Positions 57,200-64,000 of a stretch of DNA of 64,000 bases are shown here, in pieces. Source of the DNA: Oscillospiraceae bacterium (lineage in GTDB: Bacteria; Bacillota; Clostridia; UMGS1810). Numbering within the stretch: position 1 is the first letter of the stretch; every line of letters starts with the position of its first letter. Where the stretch lies: NCBI GenBank assembly GCA_015069095.1, contig SVJH01000001.1, forward strand, positions 62,001 through 126,000, written 5' to 3'. The position numbers were made by a program, and so were the translations under genes. The notes below the pieces were generated by a model. It ran no database searches. It saw only the letters and a list, made by a program, of their open reading frames with translations, and was not told where the DNA came from.

Positions 57200-58915
57200 T
57201 CATACTTGGTTGTTTTGCAGGCTATAAATCTCCTGATAAATTTCGTTTTCGCTAAGAAGCGTTTCGTGCGTGCCGACTGCATTTATTTTTCCGTCATCAA
57301 GTACGATTATTTTATCGGCATCGATAACAGATGAAATACGTTGTGCAATAATGATTACAGTAATATCTTTATTCTTTTTAAAAGCGGTACGTATTTTTTT
57401 GTCTGTTTCTGTATCGACAGCACTTGTAGAGTCATCAAGAATAAGAATTTTCGGTTTTTTGAGTAGTGCTCTTGCTATGCAAAGTCTTTGCTTTTGACCG
57501 CCTGAAACATTTACACCGCCCTGACCAAGCATTGTGTTGTAACCATCAGGAAAAGAAGTAATAAAATCGTGCGCCTGAGCATCTTTGCACACACTTATTA
57601 TTTCTTCTTCAGTAGCATTTTTGTCGCCCCATTTAAGATTTTCTAAAATTGTACCGGAAAACAGTACATTTTTTTGAAGCACCATTGAAACATTCTTTCT
57701 AAGTGTTTCTTTTTTATAGTCTTTTACATCTATCCCGCCGATTTTAATACTTCCGCAATCTGCATCGTAAAGACGCGGAATAAGTTGGACAAGAGTTGTT
57801 TTTGCACTTCCCGTGCCCCCGATAATAGCGACAGTTTCGCCGTGATTTATTTTAAGATTTATATCCTTAAGTACAAGATTTTTTCCTTTTTTATATGAAA
57901 AATTTACATTTTCAAATTCGATGCTTCCGTCCTTAACGTCGTTATTTTCACTTGCATTATCGTCTTTTATATCAATTTCTTCATCAAGGACTTCGTTAAT
58001 TCTTGTAATAGAGGCTCTGCTCATAACAAGCATAACTGATGCCATTGAAATCATCATAAGAGATGTTAAAATTTGTGTAACATAACTTATAAAACTCATA
58101 AGCTGACCCTGATGCATATTTCCTGCAATAATCATATTAGCCCCAAAATATGAAATACAAATCATACATGTGTACATAACAATTTGCATAATAGGGTTAT
58201 TAAGAATAATAAGTTTTTCCGCTCTTACCTGTGCTTTTCTTACATCATCTGCAGAAAATTCAAATTTTTCTTCTTCGTATTTTCCTCTTACAAATGATTT
58301 TACAACTCTTATTGCAATTAAATTTTCCTGAATAGCAAGATTCATTTTATCGTATTTTTTAAGCATAACTCCAAAACGTGGGTATGCTTTTATTGCAATA
58401 GTCATAAGAGAAATTCCAAGAACAGGAATTGCAATAAGGAAAATAATTGCAAGAGTAGCATTTATTTTTATTGCCATATACGTTGCACCTATAAGCATAA
58501 CAGGTGAGCGTACAAGCATTCTTATAATCATCATAAATGCGTGCTGAGTACTTGCAATATCAGTTGTAAGACGAGTAATAAGCGATGCAGTATTGAAATT
58601 ATTTATATTTGAAAAAGAAAAAGACTGCATCTTTTTAAAAAGTGCAGATCGTAAATTTTTTGCAAGTCCCGCACTTGCCACTGCAGAGTACTTTCCGCTT
58701 ATAGCGCCAAAAAATAGTGCCAAAAGCGCCATTGCAATCATTATACCGCCTGTTTTTGCAATGTAAACCATATCGCCGTTTTTTACACCGATATCAATTA
58801 TATTTGCCATAAAAAACGGTATGAGTATTTCGAGTAGCACTTCAAGCGCAACGGTTATTGGAGTAAGGATTGCATAAATTTTGTATTTTCCAACGTATCC
58901 GAATATTTTTCGCAC
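57200..58915 (-). CDS. ABC exporter half-transporter with degenerate ATPase residues
   Basis: A 571-residue permease-ATPase fusion, first gene of the exporter pair. Walker A reads GGTGSAKTT, with Ala in place of the Gly before Lys. Walker B reads ILILDDSTSAVD, with Asp where the catalytic Glu belongs. The switch position reads IAQRIS, with Gln in place of His. The signature SGGQKQR is intact. This asymmetric pattern is known for heterodimeric exporters, in which only one of two ATP sites hydrolyses. It lies 11 bases downstream of the ybaK-like gene, so the three are cotranscribed. Confidence 0.92.
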   Translation of the reverse strand: MRKIFGYVGKYKIYAILTPITVALEVLLEILIPFFMANIIDIGVKNGDMVYIAKTGGIMIAMALLALFFGAISGKYSAVASAGLAKNLRSALFKKMQSFSFSNINNFNTASLITRLTTDIASTQHAFMMIIRMLVRSPVMLIGATYMAIKINATLAIIFLIAIPVLGISLMTIAIKAYPRFGVMLKKYDKMNLAIQENLIAIRVVKSFVRGKYEEEKFEFSADDVRKAQVRAEKLIILNNPIMQIVMYTCMICISYFGANMIIAGNMHQGQLMSFISYVTQILTSLMMISMASVMLVMSRASITRINEVLDEEIDIKDDNASENNDVKDGSIEFENVNFSYKKGKNLVLKDINLKINHGETVAIIGGTGSAKTTLVQLIPRLYDADCGSIKIGGIDVKDYKKETLRKNVSMVLQKNVLFSGTILENLKWGDKNATEEEIISVCKDAQAHDFITSFPDGYNTMLGQGGVNVSGGQKQRLCIARALLKKPKILILDDSTSAVDTETDKKIRTAFKKNKDITVIIIAQRISSVIDADKIIVLDDGKINAVGTHETLLSENEIYQEIYSLQNNQV

Positions 58916-58925
58916 AATTTCACCT

Positions 58926-59405
58926 TCAATTTATTAAATTGCATAAAGTTGCATTTGTTATTCTTACAATATCATCAACTTTTAAAAGAAGTTGACACCC
59001 TTTAATTCCTGCACTTACTGTAATTTTTTCGTGTTGTTTTGCAGTTTCGTTTATATAGGTTGGAAACTTCTTTTTCATACCAATAGGGGAACAACCACCG
59101 CGGATGTAACCAGTAAGACCTAAGAGGTCTTTAACGTGAACCATTTCAATTTTTTTGTTACCCGTAACAGATGCTGCAACTTTTAAGTTTATTTCTTTAT
59201 CTACAGGAATACAAAAAACAACAGGACCTGTTTTATCGCCTTTGGCTACAAGTGTTTTAAACACAATTTCAAAAGGCAATCCCACTTGATTTGCTATATT
59301 TGTACCCGATAGGTCGTTTTCGTCCGGTATGTATTCATAAGGTATGTATTCTATTTTTTCTTTGTCTAAAATTCTCATTGCATTTGTTTTAATATTTTTT
59401 GCCAT
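58926..59405 (-). CDS. ybaK: YbaK/EbsC-family aminoacyl-tRNA deacylase
   Basis: A 159-residue protein of the INS-domain superfamily that removes wrongly attached amino acids, typically Cys from tRNA-Pro. Shows the conserved core VFKTLVAKGD, DKEINLKVAA (catalytic Lys), GYIRGGCSPIGMKK and the C-terminal SAGIKGCQLLL. First gene of an operon with the ABC exporter pair; no functional link between them is evident. Confidence 0.9.
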   Translation of the reverse strand: MAKNIKTNAMRILDKEKIEYIPYEYIPDENDLSGTNIANQVGLPFEIVFKTLVAKGDKTGPVVFCIPVDKEINLKVAASVTGNKKIEMVHVKDLLGLTGYIRGGCSPIGMKKKFPTYINETAKQHEKITVSAGIKGCQLLLKVDDIVRITNATLCNLIN

Positions 59406-59436
59406 AATATTCCCTCAATGATAGTATTATTTTGTG

Positions 59437-59733
59437 TTAAATAAGTGATAAAAATGTGAAACATTGCGCTATAATTAGCGTAATAAAAGGAATAATTTGT
59501 ATAATTATTGATTTTTCATATTTTTCATCGTTCCTATAAGAAAAAGAAAATGCAAGTGCAATCATAATGATTACAGGCATACTTCTAAATATATATGAAC
59601 TTATTATAGAAAATATATTTGTGCTTTGCGTAGTAAGTGCTCCTGTTGCCGAAAGGGCAGTGTATAAAACAAAAACACCTGCAAGAAATATATTTAGAAT
59701 AATACTGATAATTTTTTTTGTAATAGGTTTCAT
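59437..59733 (-). CDS. small membrane protein of unknown function
   Basis: A 98-residue protein with three hydrophobic segments (about 8-30, 42-66 and 74-97), joined by a charged loop (SYRNDEKYEKS). I do not recognise it. AAAGGA about ten bases upstream of the ATG supports translation. It lies between the terminator of the S41 gene and ybaK, same strand. Confidence 0.6.
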   Translation of the reverse strand: MKPITKKIISIILNIFLAGVFVLYTALSATGALTTQSTNIFSIISSYIFRSMPVIIMIALAFSFSYRNDEKYEKSIIIQIIPFITLIIAQCFTFLSLI

Positions 59734-59810
59734 TTTGATAAAATCCTTTCGTAATTTTTAATACAGTAATTGTAACATAAAAAAATGTATAAATCAATTG
59801 AAAAGTATTT

Positions 59811-59845
59811 AAAAGGTATCTTCAAAATGAAGATACCTTTTTTAA
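59811..59845. terminator. terminator after the ftsEX-M23-S41 cluster
   Basis: A 14-bp stem AAAAGGTATCTTCA (59811-59824) with TGAAGATACCTTTT (59828-59841), loop AAA. Third member of the GGTATCT hairpin family; immediately downstream of the minus-strand stop. Confidence 0.85.
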
Positions 59846-61018
59846 TCATTTTAAAATATTTAATGCTTCCTTAAGTTGAGTATCAACTTCCCTTGGTATT
59901 AAAGATGGTCCTGATTTTGAATATTTTTCATCTATTTCTACAACCTTATCGGGAGTAATTCCGATTTTATCAATGCACACACCGCTTGGTGTATAGTATT
60001 TTGCAGTTGTAAGTTTAATCAAAGATGAGTCATCTACCTGAAATATTGTTTGAACAACACCTTTTCCGTAAGTTTTTGTACCAACGAGTGTAGCTTTGCC
60101 GTTATCTTTAAGTGATGCAGCCAAAACTTCAGATGCTGATGCACTGGCACCATTAACCAAAACACAAATAGGAATTGTACATTCTATTTTGTCTTTTGCT
60201 TTATATACATCTTCGTTTTTTGCTTTGTCTTTTATCGTAAGAATTTTACCTTCTTTAAGAATTCTGTCAGATATTGCAACAACGTTTTCAAGAATTCCGC
60301 CGGGATTTCCACGAAGGTCAATTATAATACCTTTTGCTTTTTCTTTTTCAGCGTTAGTTATTGCATTATTAAACTGGTCTGCACTATCACCTTCAAAAGA
60401 ACTAAGAGAAATATAATAAATACCATCTATCATTTCTTCAGTAACATAATCAGTCTGAACAAATCTTCTTATAATGTCTTTTTCTATTTCTTCTTCGCCG
60501 CGTTTTATCGTTATTTTAACATTGTCATCGGTATCATCTACACCTTTAATAATGTTTAATGCTTCATCATAGTTTTTTACTGATACAAATACTTCATCTG
60601 CTTTTATAATTTTATCGCCAGGCTTTATTTCTACCTCAAAAGCAGGGGAGTTTTCATTTACTCTGCTTACAGTGATAAGGTCATCTTCGTCAATGTATAC
60701 TTCAACACCAATTCCTTTGTAATTTCCTGTTGTACTGGACATATATTCATCTATTTCTTCGGGAGAAATATATTCAGCATAAGGATCGCCAAGGCCTTTT
60801 ACATATCCTTCAAGTGCATTTGTTTCAAGGTTGGCACTGTTATAGTCGTTAATGTAAAACTTTTCTATGATGTTTTGTATATGATTTAATTTAGACGGGA
60901 AATTTCCGTTTGCTGCACCTATATAACTTATGATGTCAGAACCAATACAAAGCCAAAATGCAGTTGTTAAAATAAAAGTGAGTATAACAGCAGAAATTAC
61001 ATGTCTGTATTTATACAT
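59846..61018 (-). CDS. C-terminal processing protease, S41 family (CtpA/CtpB type)
   Basis: A 390-residue exported or membrane-anchored protease: N-terminal hydrophobic segment (~8-30), a PDZ domain (~95-180, YKGIGVEVYI...GDKIIKADEVFV) and the S41 fold. The Ser/Lys dyad lies in NGASASASEVLA (Ser) and GTKTYGKGVVQ (Lys). CtpB relatives process regulators at the cell surface, including in sporulation; others trim wall enzymes. It stands 13 bases after the M23 peptidase gene, an arrangement often seen after ftsEX in Firmicutes, so the M23 enzyme is a possible target (inference). Confidence 0.93.
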   Translation of the reverse strand: MYKYRHVISAVILTFILTTAFWLCIGSDIISYIGAANGNFPSKLNHIQNIIEKFYINDYNSANLETNALEGYVKGLGDPYAEYISPEEIDEYMSSTTGNYKGIGVEVYIDEDDLITVSRVNENSPAFEVEIKPGDKIIKADEVFVSVKNYDEALNIIKGVDDTDDNVKITIKRGEEEIEKDIIRRFVQTDYVTEEMIDGIYYISLSSFEGDSADQFNNAITNAEKEKAKGIIIDLRGNPGGILENVVAISDRILKEGKILTIKDKAKNEDVYKAKDKIECTIPICVLVNGASASASEVLAASLKDNGKATLVGTKTYGKGVVQTIFQVDDSSLIKLTTAKYYTPSGVCIDKIGITPDKVVEIDEKYSKSGPSLIPREVDTQLKEALNILK

Positions 61019-61031
61019 TTAATAAGACTCC

Positions 61032-62171
61032 TTATTTTTTTAAATATGGAAGTGGATCTTGAGGAGTACCGTTAACTCTTACTTCAAAGTGGATGTGTGG
61101 TCCTGTAGACATACCGGTTGAGCCGACTTTTGCGATAACTTCGCCACGGGAAACCTGCTGACCGACACTAACATTTAAAGAACTGTTATGTCCGTAAAGT
61201 GTTACTACACCGCCACCATGATCAATCATTACACAGTTTCCGTATCCACCGTTATAAGATGCCATAATAACTTTACCCGATTGGGCAGCAAGAACGTTTG
61301 TTCCATGTGCTGCACCAATATCAATACCGGTATGACCTTTTTGTGTTTTTAAAACAGGGTGTATTCTAAGTCCAAAATAAGAAGTAATTGTGTAAGACGA
61401 AGCTGATGGCCAACTGAATTCTCCGCCAACAAACTGAGTGTTTGTGCTTACTCTTCCTTGTGCTTCAGCCCACGCTCTTTCTTCTTCTTGTCTTGCTTTA
61501 TCATATTCTTTTTGATATTTATTTATATCATTTTGTAAATCGTCAATAAGTTTCTGATTTTTTGCTTGAAGTGCATCCAGTTCTTTTTGCTGCGCTTCAC
61601 ATTCGGAAAGTTTCTCTTCAAGTGATTTTTTCTCTGTTTCGACCTGAACTAAAAGGTTTTTAATTTTTATTTCAGTTTCTTTTAATTGTTCCAAAAGCGA
61701 ATTATCATATTCAACTATTTCAGAAAGAATTTCCATATTTTCTGTAAGGTCAGAGAATGATTTTGATGTTATAAGAAGTTTAAGATGGGTAGAAGTTCCA
61801 GATTCCACCATTAGTGCAACACGTGTATAGTATGCTTCTTCTTGTTTAATTCTCTGTTCCTTGGCAAGTTCTAATTCTTCTTCATATTGCTCAATTTTTG
61901 CGTTAATTATAGAAATTTCTGCTTCAAGTCCTGCAACAACACTTGCAAGTTCTGTAATTTGAGCATCAATTTTTTCTTTTTCTGTTTTTGCTTCTTGTTG
62001 TGCCTTTTTTGCTTTGTCTCTGTTTTCTTTTGCTATTCTTTGTGCTTCTTGCGCTTTTTCAATATCAGTTTTTGCAAAAGTAAGTTGTGAAACTGTTGAA
62101 AAAATCATTACTGAAAAAAAAGTAATAAGTGCAATCCAGGCAACTATTTTTACAAGTAGTTTGTTTTTCAT
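61032..62171 (-). CDS. M23 peptidoglycan endopeptidase with coiled coil (FtsEX-linked)
   Basis: A 379-residue exported protein: N-terminal membrane or signal segment (~5-33, ending TFAKTD), two long coiled-coil stretches (~33-240, rich in E, K and Q), and a C-terminal LytM/M23 domain. The metal ligands look complete (GHTGIDIG and GPHIHFEV), so unlike E. coli EnvC it should itself cut peptidoglycan cross-links. The architecture is that of PcsB/CwlO-type partners driven by FtsEX, and it lies directly downstream of ftsX. Confidence 0.93.
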   Translation of the reverse strand: MKNKLLVKIVAWIALITFFSVMIFSTVSQLTFAKTDIEKAQEAQRIAKENRDKAKKAQQEAKTEKEKIDAQITELASVVAGLEAEISIINAKIEQYEEELELAKEQRIKQEEAYYTRVALMVESGTSTHLKLLITSKSFSDLTENMEILSEIVEYDNSLLEQLKETEIKIKNLLVQVETEKKSLEEKLSECEAQQKELDALQAKNQKLIDDLQNDINKYQKEYDKARQEEERAWAEAQGRVSTNTQFVGGEFSWPSASSYTITSYFGLRIHPVLKTQKGHTGIDIGAAHGTNVLAAQSGKVIMASYNGGYGNCVMIDHGGGVVTLYGHNSSLNVSVGQQVSRGEVIAKVGSTGMSTGPHIHFEVRVNGTPQDPLPYLKK

Positions 62172-62181
62172 TTGTATAATC

Positions 62182-63078
62182 TCACACTTTCAAATATTTT
62201 CTTATTGATACAGCGCTACCAACTGCGCCAAGACCAATTCCCATTACTGCATAACTTGGAATTAAAACAATTAAAAGTTCGCTAAATTTTTTGAATTTAA
62301 TCTGATTTAAGAAAGTAAATGTGGCATTTAGCGAGTTAATTGCCCATGTGTATAACAGATATGTTAAGCCAAATGCAATACATGCTGCAATAAGACCAAC
62401 AAAAATACCTTCTGTAACAAATGGTCCTCTTATATAGTAATCTTTCGCACCTATGTATTTCATAATGTTAATTTCTTTTCTTCTGCTGTAAAGTGTAAGT
62501 TTAATTGTATTCGATATAATAAATATGCTGATGAATGCAAAAACTATTACCATCCACAAAGAAAAGTTATTAACAACATTTTTTAATGTGTTTATAAAAG
62601 AAATAACTTCTTCATCATTAACAACTTTTTCAACACCATCAATTCTCGATAAAAGAGTAACCGCTTTATCTATTTCGTCTGTGTCTTTTAGAGTAACCTG
62701 ATAAGAACTTTTAATAGCACTATCAGGAACATTGCTTAAATAGGCAAGAGTTTCAGGGTCTTTATCTTCTTTGAATTTATCAAATCTGTCTTTACCTGTA
62801 AGATATGATTTTTCTCTTACAAAATCATAAGAATCTATTTTTTCTGCAACATTTGTAAGTTCTAAGTCTGTGATATCTTTCTTTAAATAAACCTGTAATT
62901 GACAGTTGCCTGAAATTTGCTCACCAATTGAGTTGACATTTACAGTTACAACTTCTAAAACGCCAAAAAGAATAAGGCAAATAGTAACAATTATAACAGA
63001 TGCAAATGTCATAAATCCGTTTTTAAAAACAGATTTAAATGCTTCGGATATAAATTTTCCAATAGATCTAAAGAACAT
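62182..63078 (-). CDS. ftsX: cell division protein FtsX
   Basis: A 298-residue permease-like subunit. One N-terminal helix (~22-45), a large outside domain (~50-170, QLQVYLKKDIT) and three further helices in the FtsX-type domain. It carries FtsE conformational signals to a wall hydrolase outside. ATG 63078 follows GAGGAGG in the ftsE end and overlaps ftsE by 11 bases; upstream in-frame Met codons lie inside ftsE. Confidence 0.94.
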   Translation of the reverse strand: MFFRSIGKFISEAFKSVFKNGFMTFASVIIVTICLILFGVLEVVTVNVNSIGEQISGNCQLQVYLKKDITDLELTNVAEKIDSYDFVREKSYLTGKDRFDKFKEDKDPETLAYLSNVPDSAIKSSYQVTLKDTDEIDKAVTLLSRIDGVEKVVNDEEVISFINTLKNVVNNFSLWMVIVFAFISIFIISNTIKLTLYSRRKEINIMKYIGAKDYYIRGPFVTEGIFVGLIAACIAFGLTYLLYTWAINSLNATFTFLNQIKFKKFSELLIVLIPSYAVMGIGLGAVGSAVSIRKYLKV

Positions 63079-63754
63079 AATTATATCCTCCTCGCATTTC
63101 ATCACGAGCAATATTTCCGTGATTTACTTCAATAACTCTTTTTTGCATAGAGTCAACAATTTTTTCAGCATGAGTTGCCATAATTACTGTTGTTCCGCAT
63201 TTGTTAATATCGTCAATTATCTGCATAATTTCGTTTGATGTTTCAGGGTCTAAGTTTCCGGTAGGTTCGTCTGCTATAAGAACATCTGGGCTGTTTACAA
63301 TTGCTCTTGCAAGCGCAACCCTTTGTTGCTCACCGCCTGAAAGTTCATTTGGATACATTTTTTCTTTTCCCGAAAGACCTACAAGTTCTAAAACGCTTGG
63401 AACAGTTTCTTTAATTGTTTTTCTTTTTGCACCTATTATTTCCATTGCATATGCAACATTTTCATATGCAGTTTTATTAGGCAAAAGTCTGAAATCCTGA
63501 AAAACAACGCCGATACTTCTTCTAAATAGTGGTATTTTTCTTCTTTTTAATTTTCCTACGTCAATACCGTTTATAATAACTTCGCCTTCTGTTGCTACAA
63601 TTTCACGCATCATAAGACGTACCATAGTAGATTTACCTGCAGCGCTTGAACCAACTAAAAATACAAATTCACCTTTTTCAATATTTAAACTTATGTTATC
63701 AAGTGCTTTAACGCCGTTATCGTAAACCATACTGACATTGTTAAATTGAATCAC
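63068..63754 (-). CDS. ftsE: cell division ATP-binding protein FtsE
   Basis: A 228-residue ABC ATPase: Walker A GSSAAGKST, signature LSGGEQQRVALARAI, Walker B VLIADEPTGNLDPE and the switch His in MATHAEK. It begins MIQFNNVSMVYDNGVKAL, the usual FtsE start. Works with FtsX to control septal peptidoglycan hydrolysis. AAAGGAA upstream of the ATG. All visible catalytic residues are normal. Confidence 0.96.
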   Translation of the reverse strand: MIQFNNVSMVYDNGVKALDNISLNIEKGEFVFLVGSSAAGKSTMVRLMMREIVATEGEVIINGIDVGKLKRRKIPLFRRSIGVVFQDFRLLPNKTAYENVAYAMEIIGAKRKTIKETVPSVLELVGLSGKEKMYPNELSGGEQQRVALARAIVNSPDVLIADEPTGNLDPETSNEIMQIIDDINKCGTTVIMATHAEKIVDSMQKRVIEVNHGNIARDEMRGGYNYVL

Positions 63755-63776
63755 TAAAAAACATTCCTTTCGTGTA

Positions 63777-64000
63777 TTAAAGTCTTATGGTATTAGATTC
63801 TAAGTATTTGTTAACCATCATAGCAACTTTAAATATGATTGCTTCATCAAAAACTCTAAGGTCAAGACCTGTAATTTTTTGTATTTTATCAAGTCTGTAT
63901 ACAAGTGTGTTTCTGTGAACATAAAGCTGTCTTGATGTTTCAGAAACGTTAAGATTGTTTTCAAAGAATTTTTGAATTGTAAAAATAATTTCCTGATCAA
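63777..64000 (-). CDS. PucR/CdaR-type regulator, C-terminal helix-turn-helix (5'-truncated by window edge)
   Basis: Only the last 74 residues are in the window, in the frame that ends with the stop at 63779-63777. They read IIFTIQKFFENNLNVSET, then SRQLYVHRNTLVYRLDKI, QKITGLDLRVFDEAI and a hydrophobic end. This is the PucR C-terminal helix-turn-helix (YVHRNTLVYRL signature) used by CdaR- and PucR-type activators. The sensor part lies beyond the edge. Ends 23 bases before ftsE on the same strand. Confidence 0.85.
   Translation of the reverse strand, partial: DQEIIFTIQKFFENNLNVSETSRQLYVHRNTLVYRLDKIQKITGLDLRVFDEAIIFKVAMMVNKYLESNTIRL

Noticed and set aside
63818-64000. A 60-codon minus-strand frame at the right edge
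   Set aside because: It is out of frame with the real gene. The frame ending at 63777 gives an unmistakable PucR-type helix-turn-helix.

Overview
The window is a low-GC, tightly packed chromosomal segment from a Gram-positive anaerobe of the class Clostridia. Supporting signs are the strongly AT-rich code, AGGAGG ribosome-binding sites, sporulation-type genes (a SigB/F/G-class sigma factor, spoIIM next to xerD), a zinc-type S14, a zinc-lid adenylate kinase, and a complete S10-spc-alpha ribosomal cluster. The many plant-polysaccharide enzymes (GH127, GH28, GH4, GH2, a GH42-like protein, a GH63-like protein) suggest a gut or plant-fibre habitat. That last point is inference.

Layout. 1-5.3 kb: the end of lysS, then a PocR/AraC regulator divergent from a DMT transporter and a GH127 beta-L-arabinofuranosidase. 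5.5-9.7 kb: an operon of a Dabb protein, malic enzyme, a NagB-like protein, NagA and a sigma factor. 9.7-11.3 kb: a convergent large serine recombinase whose C-terminus looks like sigma region 4.2. 11.4-18.3 kb: paired chromate-transporter halves, a PAP2 phosphatase, a large secreted protein, a candidate small RNA, a nitroreductase-like lipoprotein and a PTS EIIC-like membrane protein. 18.37-19.02 kb: a gene-free stretch that I identify as an OLE RNA. It has its own promoter and is followed by oapA, dxs and tlyA, the diagnostic OLE neighbourhood; radC and two glycoside hydrolase genes follow without a visible terminator.

26.3-27.0 kb: tRNA-Lys(CTT) with a duplicated 3' end and a mosaic of tRNA debris. 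27-29.4 kb: proC, spoIIM and a xerD with altered catalytic positions. 29.5-45.4 kb: the ribosomal protein cluster rpsJ to rplQ, with secY, adk, map, infA, rpmJ and rpoA. Between map and infA lies a KOW-domain gene at the position of ybzG/oapB, the second known OLE partner. 45.4-55.1 kb: a GH63-like enzyme, a galacturonate operon (uxaB, uxaA, GH4 alpha-galacturonidase with the CHEV motif) and a GH2 beta-galactosidase. 55.3-64 kb, all on the minus strand: a heterodimeric ABC exporter with ybaK, a small membrane protein, and the cell-division/wall set ftsE-ftsX-M23 peptidase-S41 protease preceded by the end of a PucR/CdaR-type regulator.

How it fits together. GH28, GH4, UxaB and UxaA outline a route from pectin oligomers through free galacturonate to 2-keto-3-deoxygluconate; GH127, GH2 and the GH42-like enzyme would handle arabinose and galactose side chains. 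OLE RNA, OapA and the OapB candidate would form a membrane RNA-protein complex. FtsEX with the M23 and S41 enzymes is a standard septal wall-remodelling module. The most unusual items are the OLE locus, the sigma-tailed recombinase, the small-RNA candidate at 16.45 kb and the tRNA-Lys duplication.
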